Source: CAZOEL01 sp964578835 (lineage in GTDB: Bacteria; Desulfobacterota; Syntrophobacteria; Syntrophobacterales; Syntrophobacteraceae). From it: a stretch of 57,249 nucleotides of DNA. The DNA lies in the NCBI GenBank assembly GCA_964578835.1, contig CAZOEL010000044.1, positions 1 through 57,249 on the forward strand. Direction: 5' to 3'. Positions 25,828 through 35,090 of the stretch are shown here, piece by piece. Position numbers and translations under genes: made by a program. The notes below the pieces were generated by a model. That model made no database searches. It had not been told where the DNA came from and saw only the letters and a list, made by a program, of their open reading frames with translations. The first letter of the stretch is position 1. Every line of letters begins with the position of its first letter.

Positions 25828-26089
25828 GTTTGTTCATGTTTGGTATGTCTTATTTTTCTCACGTTCTTCGTCTTCATTGTAGAAGATGCTCTTCTTATTA
25901 TGATCCGGGTTGTGCTTTACGCTGTGACTCGCTCTTCGATCTCGCAAGGTTTCTTCTTACTGCCATTGATGCTCTCGGCGCCAAAAAGTCTTTTTAGATT
26001 CTAATCTTTTGAGTTTGATTCTTCATAGCATTTTTTGCTGAAAATGCGTTTATGCGTTTTTTCTACCGATTTTAATAGAGGAGAAAGAA

Positions 26090-27421
26090 ATGGCAGAACC
26101 ATTGCAAAAAGTTCCGGGAAAAGCTTGGGTGGTGACTTTCGCAGGAACGGCGGTCAATCTGTGTCTCGGAATTCTTTACGCCTGGAGTGTATGGAAAGCG
26201 AACTTGCTGGCGAGCAAAGATCACCCGGCAGGCGAAGTCATGACGGGACTCAACGAAGGTTGGGTATATCTGACGGACGCGCAGGCCACATGGGCTTATG
26301 CCATATGCGGAATTGTTTTTGCTCTCTTCATGATTCCCGGTGGCCGCATCCAGGATAAGTACGGCCCCAAGGTAGGCGCTACTACCGGCGGACTGCTGCT
26401 TGCGGCAGGGTGTATCATTGCCGGTTTGATGAAAAGCTACACGGGCTTGATTGTTGGCTTCGGAATCCTGGGCGGCATGGGCATGGGAATTGGCTATGCA
26501 GCTCCTACTCCTGCGGCGGTCAAGTGGTTCGGCCCCCATAAACGCGGCCTCATAGTGGGTCTGGTTGTGGGTGGTTATGGCGGCGCCGCAATCTACATCG
26601 CCCCTCTCGCAAAATATCTGATTGCAAACTATGGAATCTCCGGCAGCTTTATTGGATTGGGTATTCTGTTCGCCATCGTGGTCATCATCGCAGGCCAGCT
26701 TCTTGCCTGGCCCGAGCCCGGTTATGTCCCGCCCGGTCCTCCCGCCCCGGCCAAAGCGACTGCAGCCGGAAAGAGCGCGCTGACAACCGTCGATTGGGTT
26801 GCCGCGGACATGGTGAAGACCGTTCAGTTTTACGCCCTGGTTTTCATGTTCATCGGGAGCTCTCAGTCTGGCTTGCTCATTATCGCCAATGCAACGCCAA
26901 TGTTGAACAAGACGGCTGCGGCAATCGCCTTCTTTGCTGCCAACGCCTGGCTGCTTGCCGCCTACGGAGGCTTGATAAACGCCTCAGGCCGCATCGGCAC
27001 GGGCCTTTACTCGGATAAGATCGGCCGTTCCAACGCCTATGTCGTAAACGGCATTGTCTCAGCCATTTGCCTGTTCCTTACCCCGGCAATCATGAAATCC
27101 GGCAATGTGTTCCTTCTTTTCCTCGTTGTCGGCGTGGCCTACTGGCAGTATGGCGGCGGTCTTTCCCTCCTTCCCGCTTTTACCGCCGATTTCTTCGGCC
27201 CGAAGAACCTCGGGTTCAATTACGGCTTGGTCTTCATTGGCTGGGGCATCGCCTTCTTCGTTCCACAGATTGCAGGCTACATCAAGGACGCAACCGGAAG
27301 CCTCGATTATGCGTTCTACCTTTCGGGCACTCTTCTGGTTGCCGCGGTTATCGTAAGCCGCATGATCAAGAGGCCTGTCTCCGCAGCGGAATCCGCTCAA
27401 GTGCTGCAGCCCGCTAAATAG
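26090..27421 (+). CDS. MFS transporter of the oxalate/formate antiporter (OFA) family
   Basis: A 443-residue, twelve-helix major facilitator. The first helix carries the OFA-typical NLCLGILYAWSVWKANLL, and the loop between helices 2 and 3 is GGRIQDKYGPKVGA, the MFS signature D-(R/K)-x-G. A cytoplasmic linker near 220-245 is Pro/Ala/Lys-rich. The second half repeats the pattern (SGRIGTGLYSDKIGR). Family members exchange oxalate, formate or other small carboxylates; the substrate cannot be told here. GAGGAG lies 7 nt before the ATG. A long structured leader and a strong promoter lie upstream, and a bidirectional terminator follows. It is a single-gene transcription unit. Confidence 0.9.
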   Translation: MAEPLQKVPGKAWVVTFAGTAVNLCLGILYAWSVWKANLLASKDHPAGEVMTGLNEGWVYLTDAQATWAYAICGIVFALFMIPGGRIQDKYGPKVGATTGGLLLAAGCIIAGLMKSYTGLIVGFGILGGMGMGIGYAAPTPAAVKWFGPHKRGLIVGLVVGGYGGAAIYIAPLAKYLIANYGISGSFIGLGILFAIVVIIAGQLLAWPEPGYVPPGPPAPAKATAAGKSALTTVDWVAADMVKTVQFYALVFMFIGSSQSGLLIIANATPMLNKTAAAIAFFAANAWLLAAYGGLINASGRIGTGLYSDKIGRSNAYVVNGIVSAICLFLTPAIMKSGNVFLLFLVVGVAYWQYGGGLSLLPAFTADFFGPKNLGFNYGLVFIGWGIAFFVPQIAGYIKDATGSLDYAFYLSGTLLVAAVIVSRMIKRPVSAAESAQVLQPAK

Positions 27422-27464
27422 CTGCCGCTTGGGGGTAATGAGCCCATCGATACAACTGTTACAT

Positions 27465-27497
27465 AAAAAAGGGCGGATAGATTATCCGCCCTTTTTT
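27465..27497. terminator. Bidirectional intrinsic terminator after the OFA transporter
   Basis: GGGCGGATA (27471-27479) pairs perfectly with TATCCGCCC (27483-27491) around a three-base loop, flanked by six A on the left and six T on the right. It ends the transporter transcript and insulates the kinase gene that begins at 27570. Confidence 0.95.
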
Positions 27498-27569
27498 CGT
27501 CCCTGATCTATTCCGGGTGAATGAGACCAGCCTTTGAAGCCACTCTTTGTCAGCGTGAGGTTGTAGTCC

Positions 27570-28967
27570 TTGTCCGAAGCCGAAGCAGATAACACCGCTG
27601 TTGCTTCCGATCTCGATTCGAGAAGCGTCAGGCTTGCATCCGGCCTCATCGTGGCTCTCATCAACCTCAGGCCCGATGAAATCAAAGAAATTGAGGAAGC
27701 GCTCTCCCAATTCGACATCGAGCTCCGGACCGCCGTCTATCAGACCATTGGCGAACCGGAGCATTCCTTTAGCAATGAAAATCCGCTTTTGATCGTATAC
27801 CGCGTCGATGAGCATCGGAAAAGGCCCGATCAGGATGTCCGAAAATTAAGACGGATGTTGAGCGATCCCATCCCCATCCTGCTTTTGATCCTTCCCGAGC
27901 ACGCAAGAAGAGTTCAGGACTACCTGCGCGCAGGAGCTGATGAATACTGGATTCTGCCTCTTGGCTCCGATGCTTTTCCGCCTCGTCTCCAGGTGCTGCT
28001 GGAATGGGGACAGTCTGTCATCGGTAAGGGAAGATCGAGCAAAGAAGGCAAGAGCATCGTCGAAGCAACAGGAACGATTTGCAAACGCATGTGGAGAGGG
28101 CTGCTCGACCTATTTGCTGTCAGCAACCGAACGCAAGCGGCGCCGCATGGAGACAGCGCATTCATTGTGGGCAAATGGGAGAAGGTTCGAAGGCTCGGAT
28201 TTGGAAGCTACGGCGAGGTTTGGCTCGTCCGCGATCGAGGCTCGAACGCAAGCGCGGTGGCCAAGATGCCCCACAGCCCAAAACTCAACACCAAGTTTAT
28301 ACGGGAAGCGGCAATTCTCAAGAGGCTCCTCGGACATCCGAACGCCGTAACGCTCAAGGAGGTGGTAAAAGAAGATGAAAAGGTGATCCTCATTCAGGAG
28401 TATGTTGAAGGCGCGACCCTTCAGGATCTGCTGGGGCGGAGCATGGACGGAGCCACCAAGGAGAAGGCTTTTCTTGAACTGCTCGACGTGGTTGCTTACG
28501 CTCATAAACAGAACATCATGCACAGGGACATCAAACCTGAAAATATCATTATCGCCGAGTCGGGCGCGCTCAAGTTGCTGGACTTCGGCACGGGAAAAGA
28601 TCTCACACGGCGAAGCATAAGCAATACAGTGATTGGATCTCGCCCGTTCATGGCGCCTGAGCAGATTATGGGAAAGAGCAGACTCGCCAGCGATGTTTGG
28701 GCGCTCGGAGTTATTCTCTATGCTCTAGCAACCGGTTTTTTGCCCTTCTACGATGACAATGAAAAGCAGCTCATGGACATGATACTTGAGGAAAGTCCCG
28801 AGCCCCCCGGCAATCTGGAGCCCGGGCTCAGGGAGGAGCTTGAATCGGTCATTCTGAGATGCCTCGAGAAGGATTGGAGCAGGCGTTATAAGGACGCCGT
28901 CGAGCTAAAAGACGAAATATTGAGCTTATTTCCTGACTTCGGCCATGGCAGACTGCTTCCCTCATGA
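27570..28967 (+). CDS. Receiver-like / Ser-Thr protein kinase fusion
   Basis: A 465-residue protein. Residues about 25-155 have the alternating strand/helix order of a response-regulator receiver, but the phospho-acceptor position reads LLIVYRVDEHR and the acidic pocket is not evident, so it is probably a degenerate receiver. Residues about 195-460 are a Hanks-type kinase: glycine loop LGFGSYGEVWLV, Lys in AVAKMPHSP, catalytic HRDIKPEN (Asp320), DFG (Asp338), MAPEQ and DVWALGVILYALATG. There is no transmembrane segment or PASTA domain, so it is cytosolic. The start is TTG at 27570 with GAGG about 9 nt upstream. It converges with the GNAT gene, overlapping by 6 nt at the 3' ends. Confidence 0.88.
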   Translation: MSEAEADNTAVASDLDSRSVRLASGLIVALINLRPDEIKEIEEALSQFDIELRTAVYQTIGEPEHSFSNENPLLIVYRVDEHRKRPDQDVRKLRRMLSDPIPILLLILPEHARRVQDYLRAGADEYWILPLGSDAFPPRLQVLLEWGQSVIGKGRSSKEGKSIVEATGTICKRMWRGLLDLFAVSNRTQAAPHGDSAFIVGKWEKVRRLGFGSYGEVWLVRDRGSNASAVAKMPHSPKLNTKFIREAAILKRLLGHPNAVTLKEVVKEDEKVILIQEYVEGATLQDLLGRSMDGATKEKAFLELLDVVAYAHKQNIMHRDIKPENIIIAESGALKLLDFGTGKDLTRRSISNTVIGSRPFMAPEQIMGKSRLASDVWALGVILYALATGFLPFYDDNEKQLMDMILEESPEPPGNLEPGLREELESVILRCLEKDWSRRYKDAVELKDEILSLFPDFGHGRLLPS

Positions 28968-29543
28968 GACCGGCTTCATTTCTTCCATCCCCCAGCGTTT
29001 ATCAAAAAAAGTCGCGATATCGCATACCATGATGAGAATATCCTTATTCTCATTGCGCGCATTCTTGACCAACCCTTCTATTACGGCCTTGCATGCAAAT
29101 CCGGCGTTTCGGCACGCCTTGATTGCTTCCGGAGAATCAAGCGGGATTTCAGCCCAAAGCTTTTCCAACCCGAGCTCATGACCGAGCTTCACCAATTCGT
29201 TCAGCAGCATTGTGGCCAACCCCAGGTTTTGATATGCGGGAGAAGTCACAATGCGAATACGCCCGATATGACGCTTCCATCCATGGGGTATCCGGTGAAG
29301 CGTAGCATCGCCCACAATCTCATCGCCCACAATCGCAAGAATGGGAAGCACCCTGTCATAGTTCAGGCGCTCCACCCAGGTGCGAATGATGCTCCTCTCC
29401 TTCACATTGTGGCGAATGAAGATGAGAAGATCGTCGGGCAACTTCTGGAAAAACCGGTAGAGAGCTTCTTCATCTTCCTTCACCATCGGGCGAATCGTCA
29501 CAACTGTACCATCTTTAAGCTTGTTGTTCTTGCTTCCAAACAT
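28962..29543 (-). CDS. GNAT-family N-acetyltransferase
   Basis: A 193-residue acetyltransferase. It starts VVTIRPMVKEDEEALYRFF, has the family core VGDATLHRIPHGWKRHIGRI and the acetyl-CoA loop region RIVTSPAYQNLGLATMLLNEL, in which the usual R-x-x-G-x-G/A is replaced by YQNLGLAT. The downstream AIKACRNAGF matches the motif that follows in GNAT proteins. Substrate unknown. AGGAG lies 8 nt before the ATG. It is 11 nt downstream of the metallophosphoesterase stop and is probably the last gene of the minus-strand run from 37586. Similar short GNATs are part of protein-acetylation systems in some Desulfobacterota, but nothing in the sequence shows this. Confidence 0.85.
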   Translation of the reverse strand: MFGSKNNKLKDGTVVTIRPMVKEDEEALYRFFQKLPDDLLIFIRHNVKERSIIRTWVERLNYDRVLPILAIVGDEIVGDATLHRIPHGWKRHIGRIRIVTSPAYQNLGLATMLLNELVKLGHELGLEKLWAEIPLDSPEAIKACRNAGFACKAVIEGLVKNARNENKDILIMVCDIATFFDKRWGMEEMKPVS

Positions 29544-29554
29544 GGCGATTTCTC

Positions 29555-30304
29555 CTAGATTCCTTCTTGCAGACGATGCGCGAGGTACTCGGGTAAACGA
29601 GCCTGTAAAATCTTTTGTTGAGCTCTTTCTATATCGTAAGGAACAGCCCGGAAATGGATGATATCCTTGTCCGCGTCAAAGAGCAGATATCGCGCCCGGT
29701 TGTCCCGCTGTCGAGGTTGCCCCACGCTTCCAGGATTTATGAGATACAGCTGATCCTTGTCGAGATGAATGGACGAATAGGGCGCGGGAGGCGAGTAGAC
29801 TTTTCCGCGTGGGTCGCTGATCCAAATCGTCTGAACGTGCGTGTGTCCGAAAAAGCAGAAGCGGATTCCTCTATATTGTTTCCGAAGCAGGTTGAATATC
29901 CTTCTAGCCTGAAAAACGTTCGATATGTAGGTCCCCATATTCTCGGGGGTCCCATGACAGAGCAGGTACCGATCCCAAAGCACCTCCACTCCGGGCATGG
30001 CCTGCAGGTAGAACATGTCTTCCCGGGTGAGTTGTCTAAGCGAATAATCCAGCGCCTGGTAGGCAAGAATATTGAAGCTCTCTGCGACGCGAGGCTCGAG
30101 AATCGCCATGTCGTGGTTGCCGAGAATGGAAATGACCTTTCGCTCCTGCAGCAGCAGCAAACATTCCCTCGGGTTCGCGTTGTAACCCACCAGATCCCCA
30201 AGATGAACAATGTAATCGGCCTCTTCTGCCGTAATCGAAGCCAAAACGGCGCTTAGAGCTTCGAGATTACCGTGAACATCCGAGATTATTCCGATACGCG
30301 GCAT
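29555..30304 (-). CDS. Calcineurin-like metallophosphoesterase (YfcE/MJ0936 type)
   Basis: A 249-residue phosphoesterase. The metal-binding motifs appear in order: ISDVHGNLEAL (D-x-H), HLGDLVGYNANP (G-D), ILGNHDMA (G-N-H-D), LLCHGTPEN (H) and FFGHTHVQTIW (G-H-x-H), followed by LINPGSVGQPR, which together match the YfcE/MJ0936 cytoplasmic family of small phosphodiesterases. The ATG at 30304 is preferred; a TTG 9 nt upstream is in frame. It begins 13 nt after the helicase stop, so it is probably cotranscribed and possibly coupled. Natural substrate of this group is generally unknown. Confidence 0.9.
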   Translation of the reverse strand: MPRIGIISDVHGNLEALSAVLASITAEEADYIVHLGDLVGYNANPRECLLLLQERKVISILGNHDMAILEPRVAESFNILAYQALDYSLRQLTREDMFYLQAMPGVEVLWDRYLLCHGTPENMGTYISNVFQARRIFNLLRKQYRGIRFCFFGHTHVQTIWISDPRGKVYSPPAPYSSIHLDKDQLYLINPGSVGQPRQRDNRARYLLFDADKDIIHFRAVPYDIERAQQKILQARLPEYLAHRLQEGI

Positions 30305-30316
30305 ATGGGGCAACTT

Positions 30317-33040
30317 TTATGCGATCAGCACCGGCTCGCGCAGTATCGACTCGATAGCCTTGCGAGCGGATGCCGCCAGCTGGGGATGCGTTTCCGAAAG
30401 AGACTCGATCTGCCTCAAATGATCCGCAGTGCGCAGTATGACCATGGCCAGATCCCCTTCATCCATTCCAGAGATCTCCCTTACAGATTCCCAACTGGCG
30501 CCTTTAGCCCAATGGTAGAGGGTGACAAAGGTCCAAAACGGCAAAGTCGGCGTGGAGAAGCCGGCCGCAGTGAGATGCTCTCTAAGAGGTTGAATGATTT
30601 GCAGCATCTTAAAAAACGGCTTGGCGAGCTCCTGATGCTTCCAGATCATGGTCGGCAGCTGATGATCTCCAGGCCGGTCTCTATCCATGACGAAAGGAGC
30701 GATAAGAGCGGACAGAAGCTCGGGGTTGTCATCGGGAAACACTCCTTTTCGAATTCCCTCGGAGATGAGCAGAGGTTGGTCCAGTCGAAGCTTCGAAGCC
30801 CAAAGGCCATCCTCCGTGAGATGGCCCTCTTCGTCCACGTAGCCCTCTTCCTGAAGAGAGCGGTAATAACGGAGAAAAGTCATCCAGAGCTGTTCCTGAA
30901 TGGTGTGAATCTGCTCGTAATGTTCGAAGTACCGTTCGATCAAAGCAGAAAAAGGGTGCGATGCCGATTTCTGGCACGGCGCATACAAATGGCACTTGGA
31001 GCATGGAAGGGAGTCAAGCTGCGACATGAGGGAGGACATTTCCCGGTTGCTCATATCCAGAGCGTGATTCTTTCTTGGCAGATTCCTGCGCTCCGACGCT
31101 TCGTGCGGCTGGGAAGCAAGCCTCGAAGCAAGAGCCTTCCACTCTTCACGGTCGTCCGAGGCCGGCAGGTCCTTGATCATCTCGCCAACTTCTTTAATCC
31201 TGTGGAACCCGACGCCAAAGGATCGCACGCGCCCTCTTCTAAACCTGAGCGGAAACCCCAGGCGATAGGCTTCCACCCGCCGCTCCTCGAGCTCGGGCTC
31301 GCTCAGGACCACATAAGGAGTTCCACGCTTACTGTAAAAGATCCTGCCAGGCGCCAGGAGCCCCTGAAAGGACTCAAGAGAAGCATGTTTTTTCCAAATC
31401 TTGCGGGCCTTCTTCAATTGCTCCCTGAGGTGCGCGAATCGCGGACGCACTTCAGCCAGCTTATCCAACGAGCCGCAAGCCATATCGGAAGTCCAGTCAT
31501 TGACAAGCTCTTCCTGGATGGACTTCAACTCCTGGCTGATCTGAGACTCTTTGCTCAAATTTTGATAGGTCGCCAGAGAAAAGGAAAAGATGGTCCGTAT
31601 CTCTTCGGGCGTATGGGACAATAGAAGATTAAGCACCATCGAATGATTGACTTTGATTTGGCTCGTGATCGGGTCCGGCGAAGAATGAAGAAGATCGTGG
31701 ATGAGCTGTGGATCCTGGTGAGGCCCGGGCAGGACCATCACGAAGCCGATCTCGTCCATGCCTCGGCGCCCTGCCCTGCCGGTCATCTGAAGGAGATCAG
31801 TCGCCGTGAGGTCTGCGAATTCCTTGCCGTTGAAGCGGTCGCTTTGAGGCACGACCACGGTGCGAGCCGGAAAGTTCACTCCTGCGGCGACGGTCGAAGT
31901 CGAGAAAATCGCATCCAGATACCCTTCCTGCATGAGCTTTTCCATAAAGAGCTTCCAGTGTGGAAGCTGGCCGCCATGGTGAGCGCCCACCCGCGCATAC
32001 TTTAGAATCGAAAGATGCTGATGCCTGCGCAGGAAGGAATATTCGTCCAAAAGTTCATTCAACCTGGCGGTGAAGGACTTGGAATCTTTCCGATTTTCAT
32101 CGATCGTTGAGGGACCGGACATGGCGATGGCCTTTTCACAATCGGATCTCGATTTCATGAAAAAAATCGCCGGCAGTAAATTGGCTTTGCGCAAGGCGTC
32201 CAAAATCCTTCTAATATCCGGGAAGCTGTTGCGCGGAAAGGATTTGGGATCTACGGCGCGCACCTTGGCGTACAACCCGCGTTTTTGCGTGCTGAGCGGA
32301 GAAAGCTCTCCCGCAGGAAAGAGAAAGAGCGGATAAAGAGGAACCGGTCTTTCATTGGTGGTGACCCAGCTACAGGGGGTGCTGCGCATCCATTCCAGCC
32401 AATGGCATATCTCCCGAGCGTTGAGGATCGTCGCCGAAAGAAGCAGGAGCCTCACGCGAGAGGGAAGGTAGATGAGCACTTCCTCCCAGACCACGCCCCG
32501 GTCCGAGTCGCCGAGGTAGTGCGCCTCATCGAGCACTACGAGATCGACGGCAAGATCTATCCCCTGGTGCATTGTGTCGTACAGCTGGTTGCGAAGAATT
32601 TCCGTCGTTCCGACAATTATGGGCGCTTGAGAATTCTCTTTCCTGTCGCCGGTGAGAATTCCGACGTTCTCGGGACCGAAGATCTGGGAGAATTCTTCAT
32701 ATTTCGCATTGGAGAGAGCCTTGAGAGGAGAAGCATACCAGCTTCTTCCTCCACCCTTATAGACTCCTTCGATGGCCTTGACGGCTATGTATGTCTTACC
32801 TGCGCCGGTTGGAGCGGTCACCAGGACATCGGAAGACTCAAGCGTCTCGAGAGCTTCATTCTGAAACGGGTCGGGAACGAAGGGCTGAGGCTCCGGCACC
32901 TTGATCCGTTCCAGCACAGGGCGAAGATTGCGATGAATCTTGAAATCAAATGGTCGCTCCGCATCTCTGGCAAAGGGAAAAACTCGATTTCTATTTTCTT
33001 CTTTATGTTTATACGGACGTCTGTGTCGTGATACGCGCAA
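30317..33040 (-). CDS. Ski2/Mtr4-like DEAD/DEAH-box helicase
   Basis: A 907-residue superfamily 2 helicase. Motif I is TAPTGAGKT near residue 80, motif II DEAH near 168, motif III SATI, motif V STSTVAAGVNFPA and motif VI TGRAGRRG, the combination found in Ski2-like helicases. The C-terminal 200 residues are helical with a Cys cluster CSKCHLYAPC and a DSHCT-like end (WTFVTLYHWAKGASW...SGMDEGDLAMVILRTADHL). In eukaryotes this family feeds RNA to the exosome; bacterial homologues such as HelY are poorly understood. I used the TTG at 33040 (AGAGG 8 nt upstream) because the frame extends to 33109 without a good site. Likely cotranscribed with the phosphoesterase. Confidence 0.88.
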   Translation of the reverse strand: MRVSRHRRPYKHKEENRNRVFPFARDAERPFDFKIHRNLRPVLERIKVPEPQPFVPDPFQNEALETLESSDVLVTAPTGAGKTYIAVKAIEGVYKGGGRSWYASPLKALSNAKYEEFSQIFGPENVGILTGDRKENSQAPIIVGTTEILRNQLYDTMHQGIDLAVDLVVLDEAHYLGDSDRGVVWEEVLIYLPSRVRLLLLSATILNAREICHWLEWMRSTPCSWVTTNERPVPLYPLFLFPAGELSPLSTQKRGLYAKVRAVDPKSFPRNSFPDIRRILDALRKANLLPAIFFMKSRSDCEKAIAMSGPSTIDENRKDSKSFTARLNELLDEYSFLRRHQHLSILKYARVGAHHGGQLPHWKLFMEKLMQEGYLDAIFSTSTVAAGVNFPARTVVVPQSDRFNGKEFADLTATDLLQMTGRAGRRGMDEIGFVMVLPGPHQDPQLIHDLLHSSPDPITSQIKVNHSMVLNLLLSHTPEEIRTIFSFSLATYQNLSKESQISQELKSIQEELVNDWTSDMACGSLDKLAEVRPRFAHLREQLKKARKIWKKHASLESFQGLLAPGRIFYSKRGTPYVVLSEPELEERRVEAYRLGFPLRFRRGRVRSFGVGFHRIKEVGEMIKDLPASDDREEWKALASRLASQPHEASERRNLPRKNHALDMSNREMSSLMSQLDSLPCSKCHLYAPCQKSASHPFSALIERYFEHYEQIHTIQEQLWMTFLRYYRSLQEEGYVDEEGHLTEDGLWASKLRLDQPLLISEGIRKGVFPDDNPELLSALIAPFVMDRDRPGDHQLPTMIWKHQELAKPFFKMLQIIQPLREHLTAAGFSTPTLPFWTFVTLYHWAKGASWESVREISGMDEGDLAMVILRTADHLRQIESLSETHPQLAASARKAIESILREPVLIA

Positions 33041-33156
33041 TGTGCATCCTCTTTTCGGATGAGTTATTAAACAACCACGATGGTATGATATTGCTGTTAT
33101 TATTAACAATAATCAGGTGAAAAGCCAAGAAATAAGATTACGCCTGCAACATTTAG

Positions 33157-35046
33157 TCATGTTGACGCTTCTGGAGCCGCCCTGTCTTGGATATCCGGCC
33201 TTGCGCGACTATTCACTTTGAGCGCCACCATGGTGATATCGTCTCTCAGGGGAGCCGTCTGACGAAAAGCATCAAGAGCTTCCATTACAGAATGGATTAT
33301 GGCCTGGGGCGAAGCCTTCTGCTTTTGACGGACGATCTCTTTCAGGCGGGATTTTCCGAACCTTTCCCCCTCCGGGTTTTCGGCTTCCCAAATTCCATCC
33401 GTGCCTATCAGCGCAATCCAGCCGTCGGACAAGCCGGAATAAACATATTCTTGGAAGCTGAAATCCTCATCGATCCCAAGAGCGATACCTTCGCCGCGGA
33501 GCTCGCTGAACTGATCGGTCGTCGGATCGTACACCAGCGCAGGGTCATGACCTGCGCGCACCCATTGAACCTGTCGGGTCTGCGAATCGAGCAGCATGAA
33601 GAACAATGTCGCAAAGCTGCTGGTTTTCCCCGCATCAAGGCACAACAACTTGTTGACGTCGGTGATGGCCGCGGAAATTCCGGAAAGCCCCAATAGTCGG
33701 CCTCTAAGCGAGGCCCTCACAGTCGTCATGAGCAAAGCCGCGGCAATCCCGTGTCCGACCATATCGCCGACTACAATCCCTATTTGATGTGGACGCATCT
33801 CGGGCAGCTGAATGAAATCGTAGTAATCGCCGCCGGTCTCATCGCAGTAGACGCTTTTCCCCGCTATTTCGACGCCTGGAATTTCAGGAGCTCTCCGGGG
33901 GAGAAAGCTTTGCTGCACTTCCATCGCCAAGTCCATGGCTTCCTTGAGTCTCATTCGCTCTTCGAGCTGAAGGACCATCGTATTGAAGCTTTGCACCAGC
34001 TGTCCCACCTCATCGCGACTCTTAACGGGAAGAACGTTGCAACAAGTTCCCCGCGCCACATTGTGGGCGGCCAGAGAAACATCCTTGATCGTCGCCACCG
34101 TAGAGGCCGTGACCTGCCGAATGAGGATAAGAATGAGAAGAATGGAAAGCGCGCCTATCGCTATATAATAATTTCTGAATTGAATAATGGGGGCAAGGAC
34201 TTCCTTGCCGGGAGCGATCACGACAATGCTCCAGGGAGCCTCCTTCAGCTTATAAAACCCGCTGATTTCTTTGGGTGGATGTCCCTCTCCCCAAATCGTT
34301 CCGAAAGGCTTTTCCTTGAGCTCATTTAAAGTCGCCAGCTCCAGCGGATCGCTATCGCAGCCAAGGCTGTGGACATTTCCAACAGTGCAGGTCAGCACTT
34401 TGCCCGAGTTCTCCACGAGAAACGCCTTGTTGCCCTGCCACCAGCTGGAAGCCACAATATTCTTGATAAGACGATCGAACCGGACCACTACTTCCAGCTC
34501 GCCGACAACCTGGTTGTCACTGGTCTTGAGCTCTGATATGAGCGACACTGTCTGATGATCGACGATCGAATCGAAACGGGGCGGGGTCAGCTCAATGGGA
34601 GATGAGCTCCTGTTATGTCTTCTATGAGCCCCAAACGGATGTCTCGGAGGACCACGATCATGGCCTCTCCTCGATATGCTTTCCCCACTTTTGTCGAACA
34701 TTGTCAAATCAACCCGCTCGACGCCCTCTAACTGCTTCAACTGCTCGGCGATCCATTCGCGAATCTCCTGAGAATATTCGGAATGCGCAGCACTATGATA
34801 CATTTCGATTAAATCCTTGACCCTGTGGAGATCCATGTCGACAAAGTGGGCTGCGCGCTCGAGCTTCAGAATGGCGCTTTCTCTCCACTCATGAAGGAGG
34901 GCCTCTCTTACGAAAACCAGTCCGACGCTGCCGAGGCTCAACAAAAAGGCGGCCACGGGCAGAAGCAGAAAGAAAAGCAGGCGCTGCCGCAGACTCTTGG
35001 GCTCTAAACGATACTTCCAGCTACGCATGGACACTCTATTTTTCAT
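33157..35046 (-). CDS. Membrane sensor: periplasmic sensor, HAMP, PP2C serine phosphatase
   Basis: A 629-residue transmembrane phosphatase. A first membrane helix (LLFFLLLPVAAFLLSLGSVG) is followed by a dCache-like periplasmic domain of about 240 residues, a second helix (YIAIGALSILLILILI), a HAMP segment (VKSRDEVGQLVQSFNTM) and a SpoIIE/PP2C domain. Phosphatase motifs are ETGGDYYDF, VVGDMVGHGIAAALLM, RAGHDPALVY, GTDGIWEAENPEGERFG and PLRDDITMVALKV. It should transmit an extracytoplasmic signal to a phosphorylated anti-anti-sigma-like partner; none is nearby. Start uncertain: an ATG at 35046 and another at 35028 are both in frame with weak ribosome-binding sites. It lies about 44 nt behind the DUF4091-type gene. 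Confidence 0.87.
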   Translation of the reverse strand: MKNRVSMRSWKYRLEPKSLRQRLLFFLLLPVAAFLLSLGSVGLVFVREALLHEWRESAILKLERAAHFVDMDLHRVKDLIEMYHSAAHSEYSQEIREWIAEQLKQLEGVERVDLTMFDKSGESISRRGHDRGPPRHPFGAHRRHNRSSSPIELTPPRFDSIVDHQTVSLISELKTSDNQVVGELEVVVRFDRLIKNIVASSWWQGNKAFLVENSGKVLTCTVGNVHSLGCDSDPLELATLNELKEKPFGTIWGEGHPPKEISGFYKLKEAPWSIVVIAPGKEVLAPIIQFRNYYIAIGALSILLILILIRQVTASTVATIKDVSLAAHNVARGTCCNVLPVKSRDEVGQLVQSFNTMVLQLEERMRLKEAMDLAMEVQQSFLPRRAPEIPGVEIAGKSVYCDETGGDYYDFIQLPEMRPHQIGIVVGDMVGHGIAAALLMTTVRASLRGRLLGLSGISAAITDVNKLLCLDAGKTSSFATLFFMLLDSQTRQVQWVRAGHDPALVYDPTTDQFSELRGEGIALGIDEDFSFQEYVYSGLSDGWIALIGTDGIWEAENPEGERFGKSRLKEIVRQKQKASPQAIIHSVMEALDAFRQTAPLRDDITMVALKVNSRARPDIQDRAAPEAST

Positions 35047-35090
35047 GAAATCTATCAATATCTTGATTCGGTCTAGCGCAGAGCGCTGAA

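Noticed and set aside
30272..31624. A 450-codon open frame on the plus strand
   Set aside because: It is antisense to the Ski2-like helicase; its protein shows no family features.
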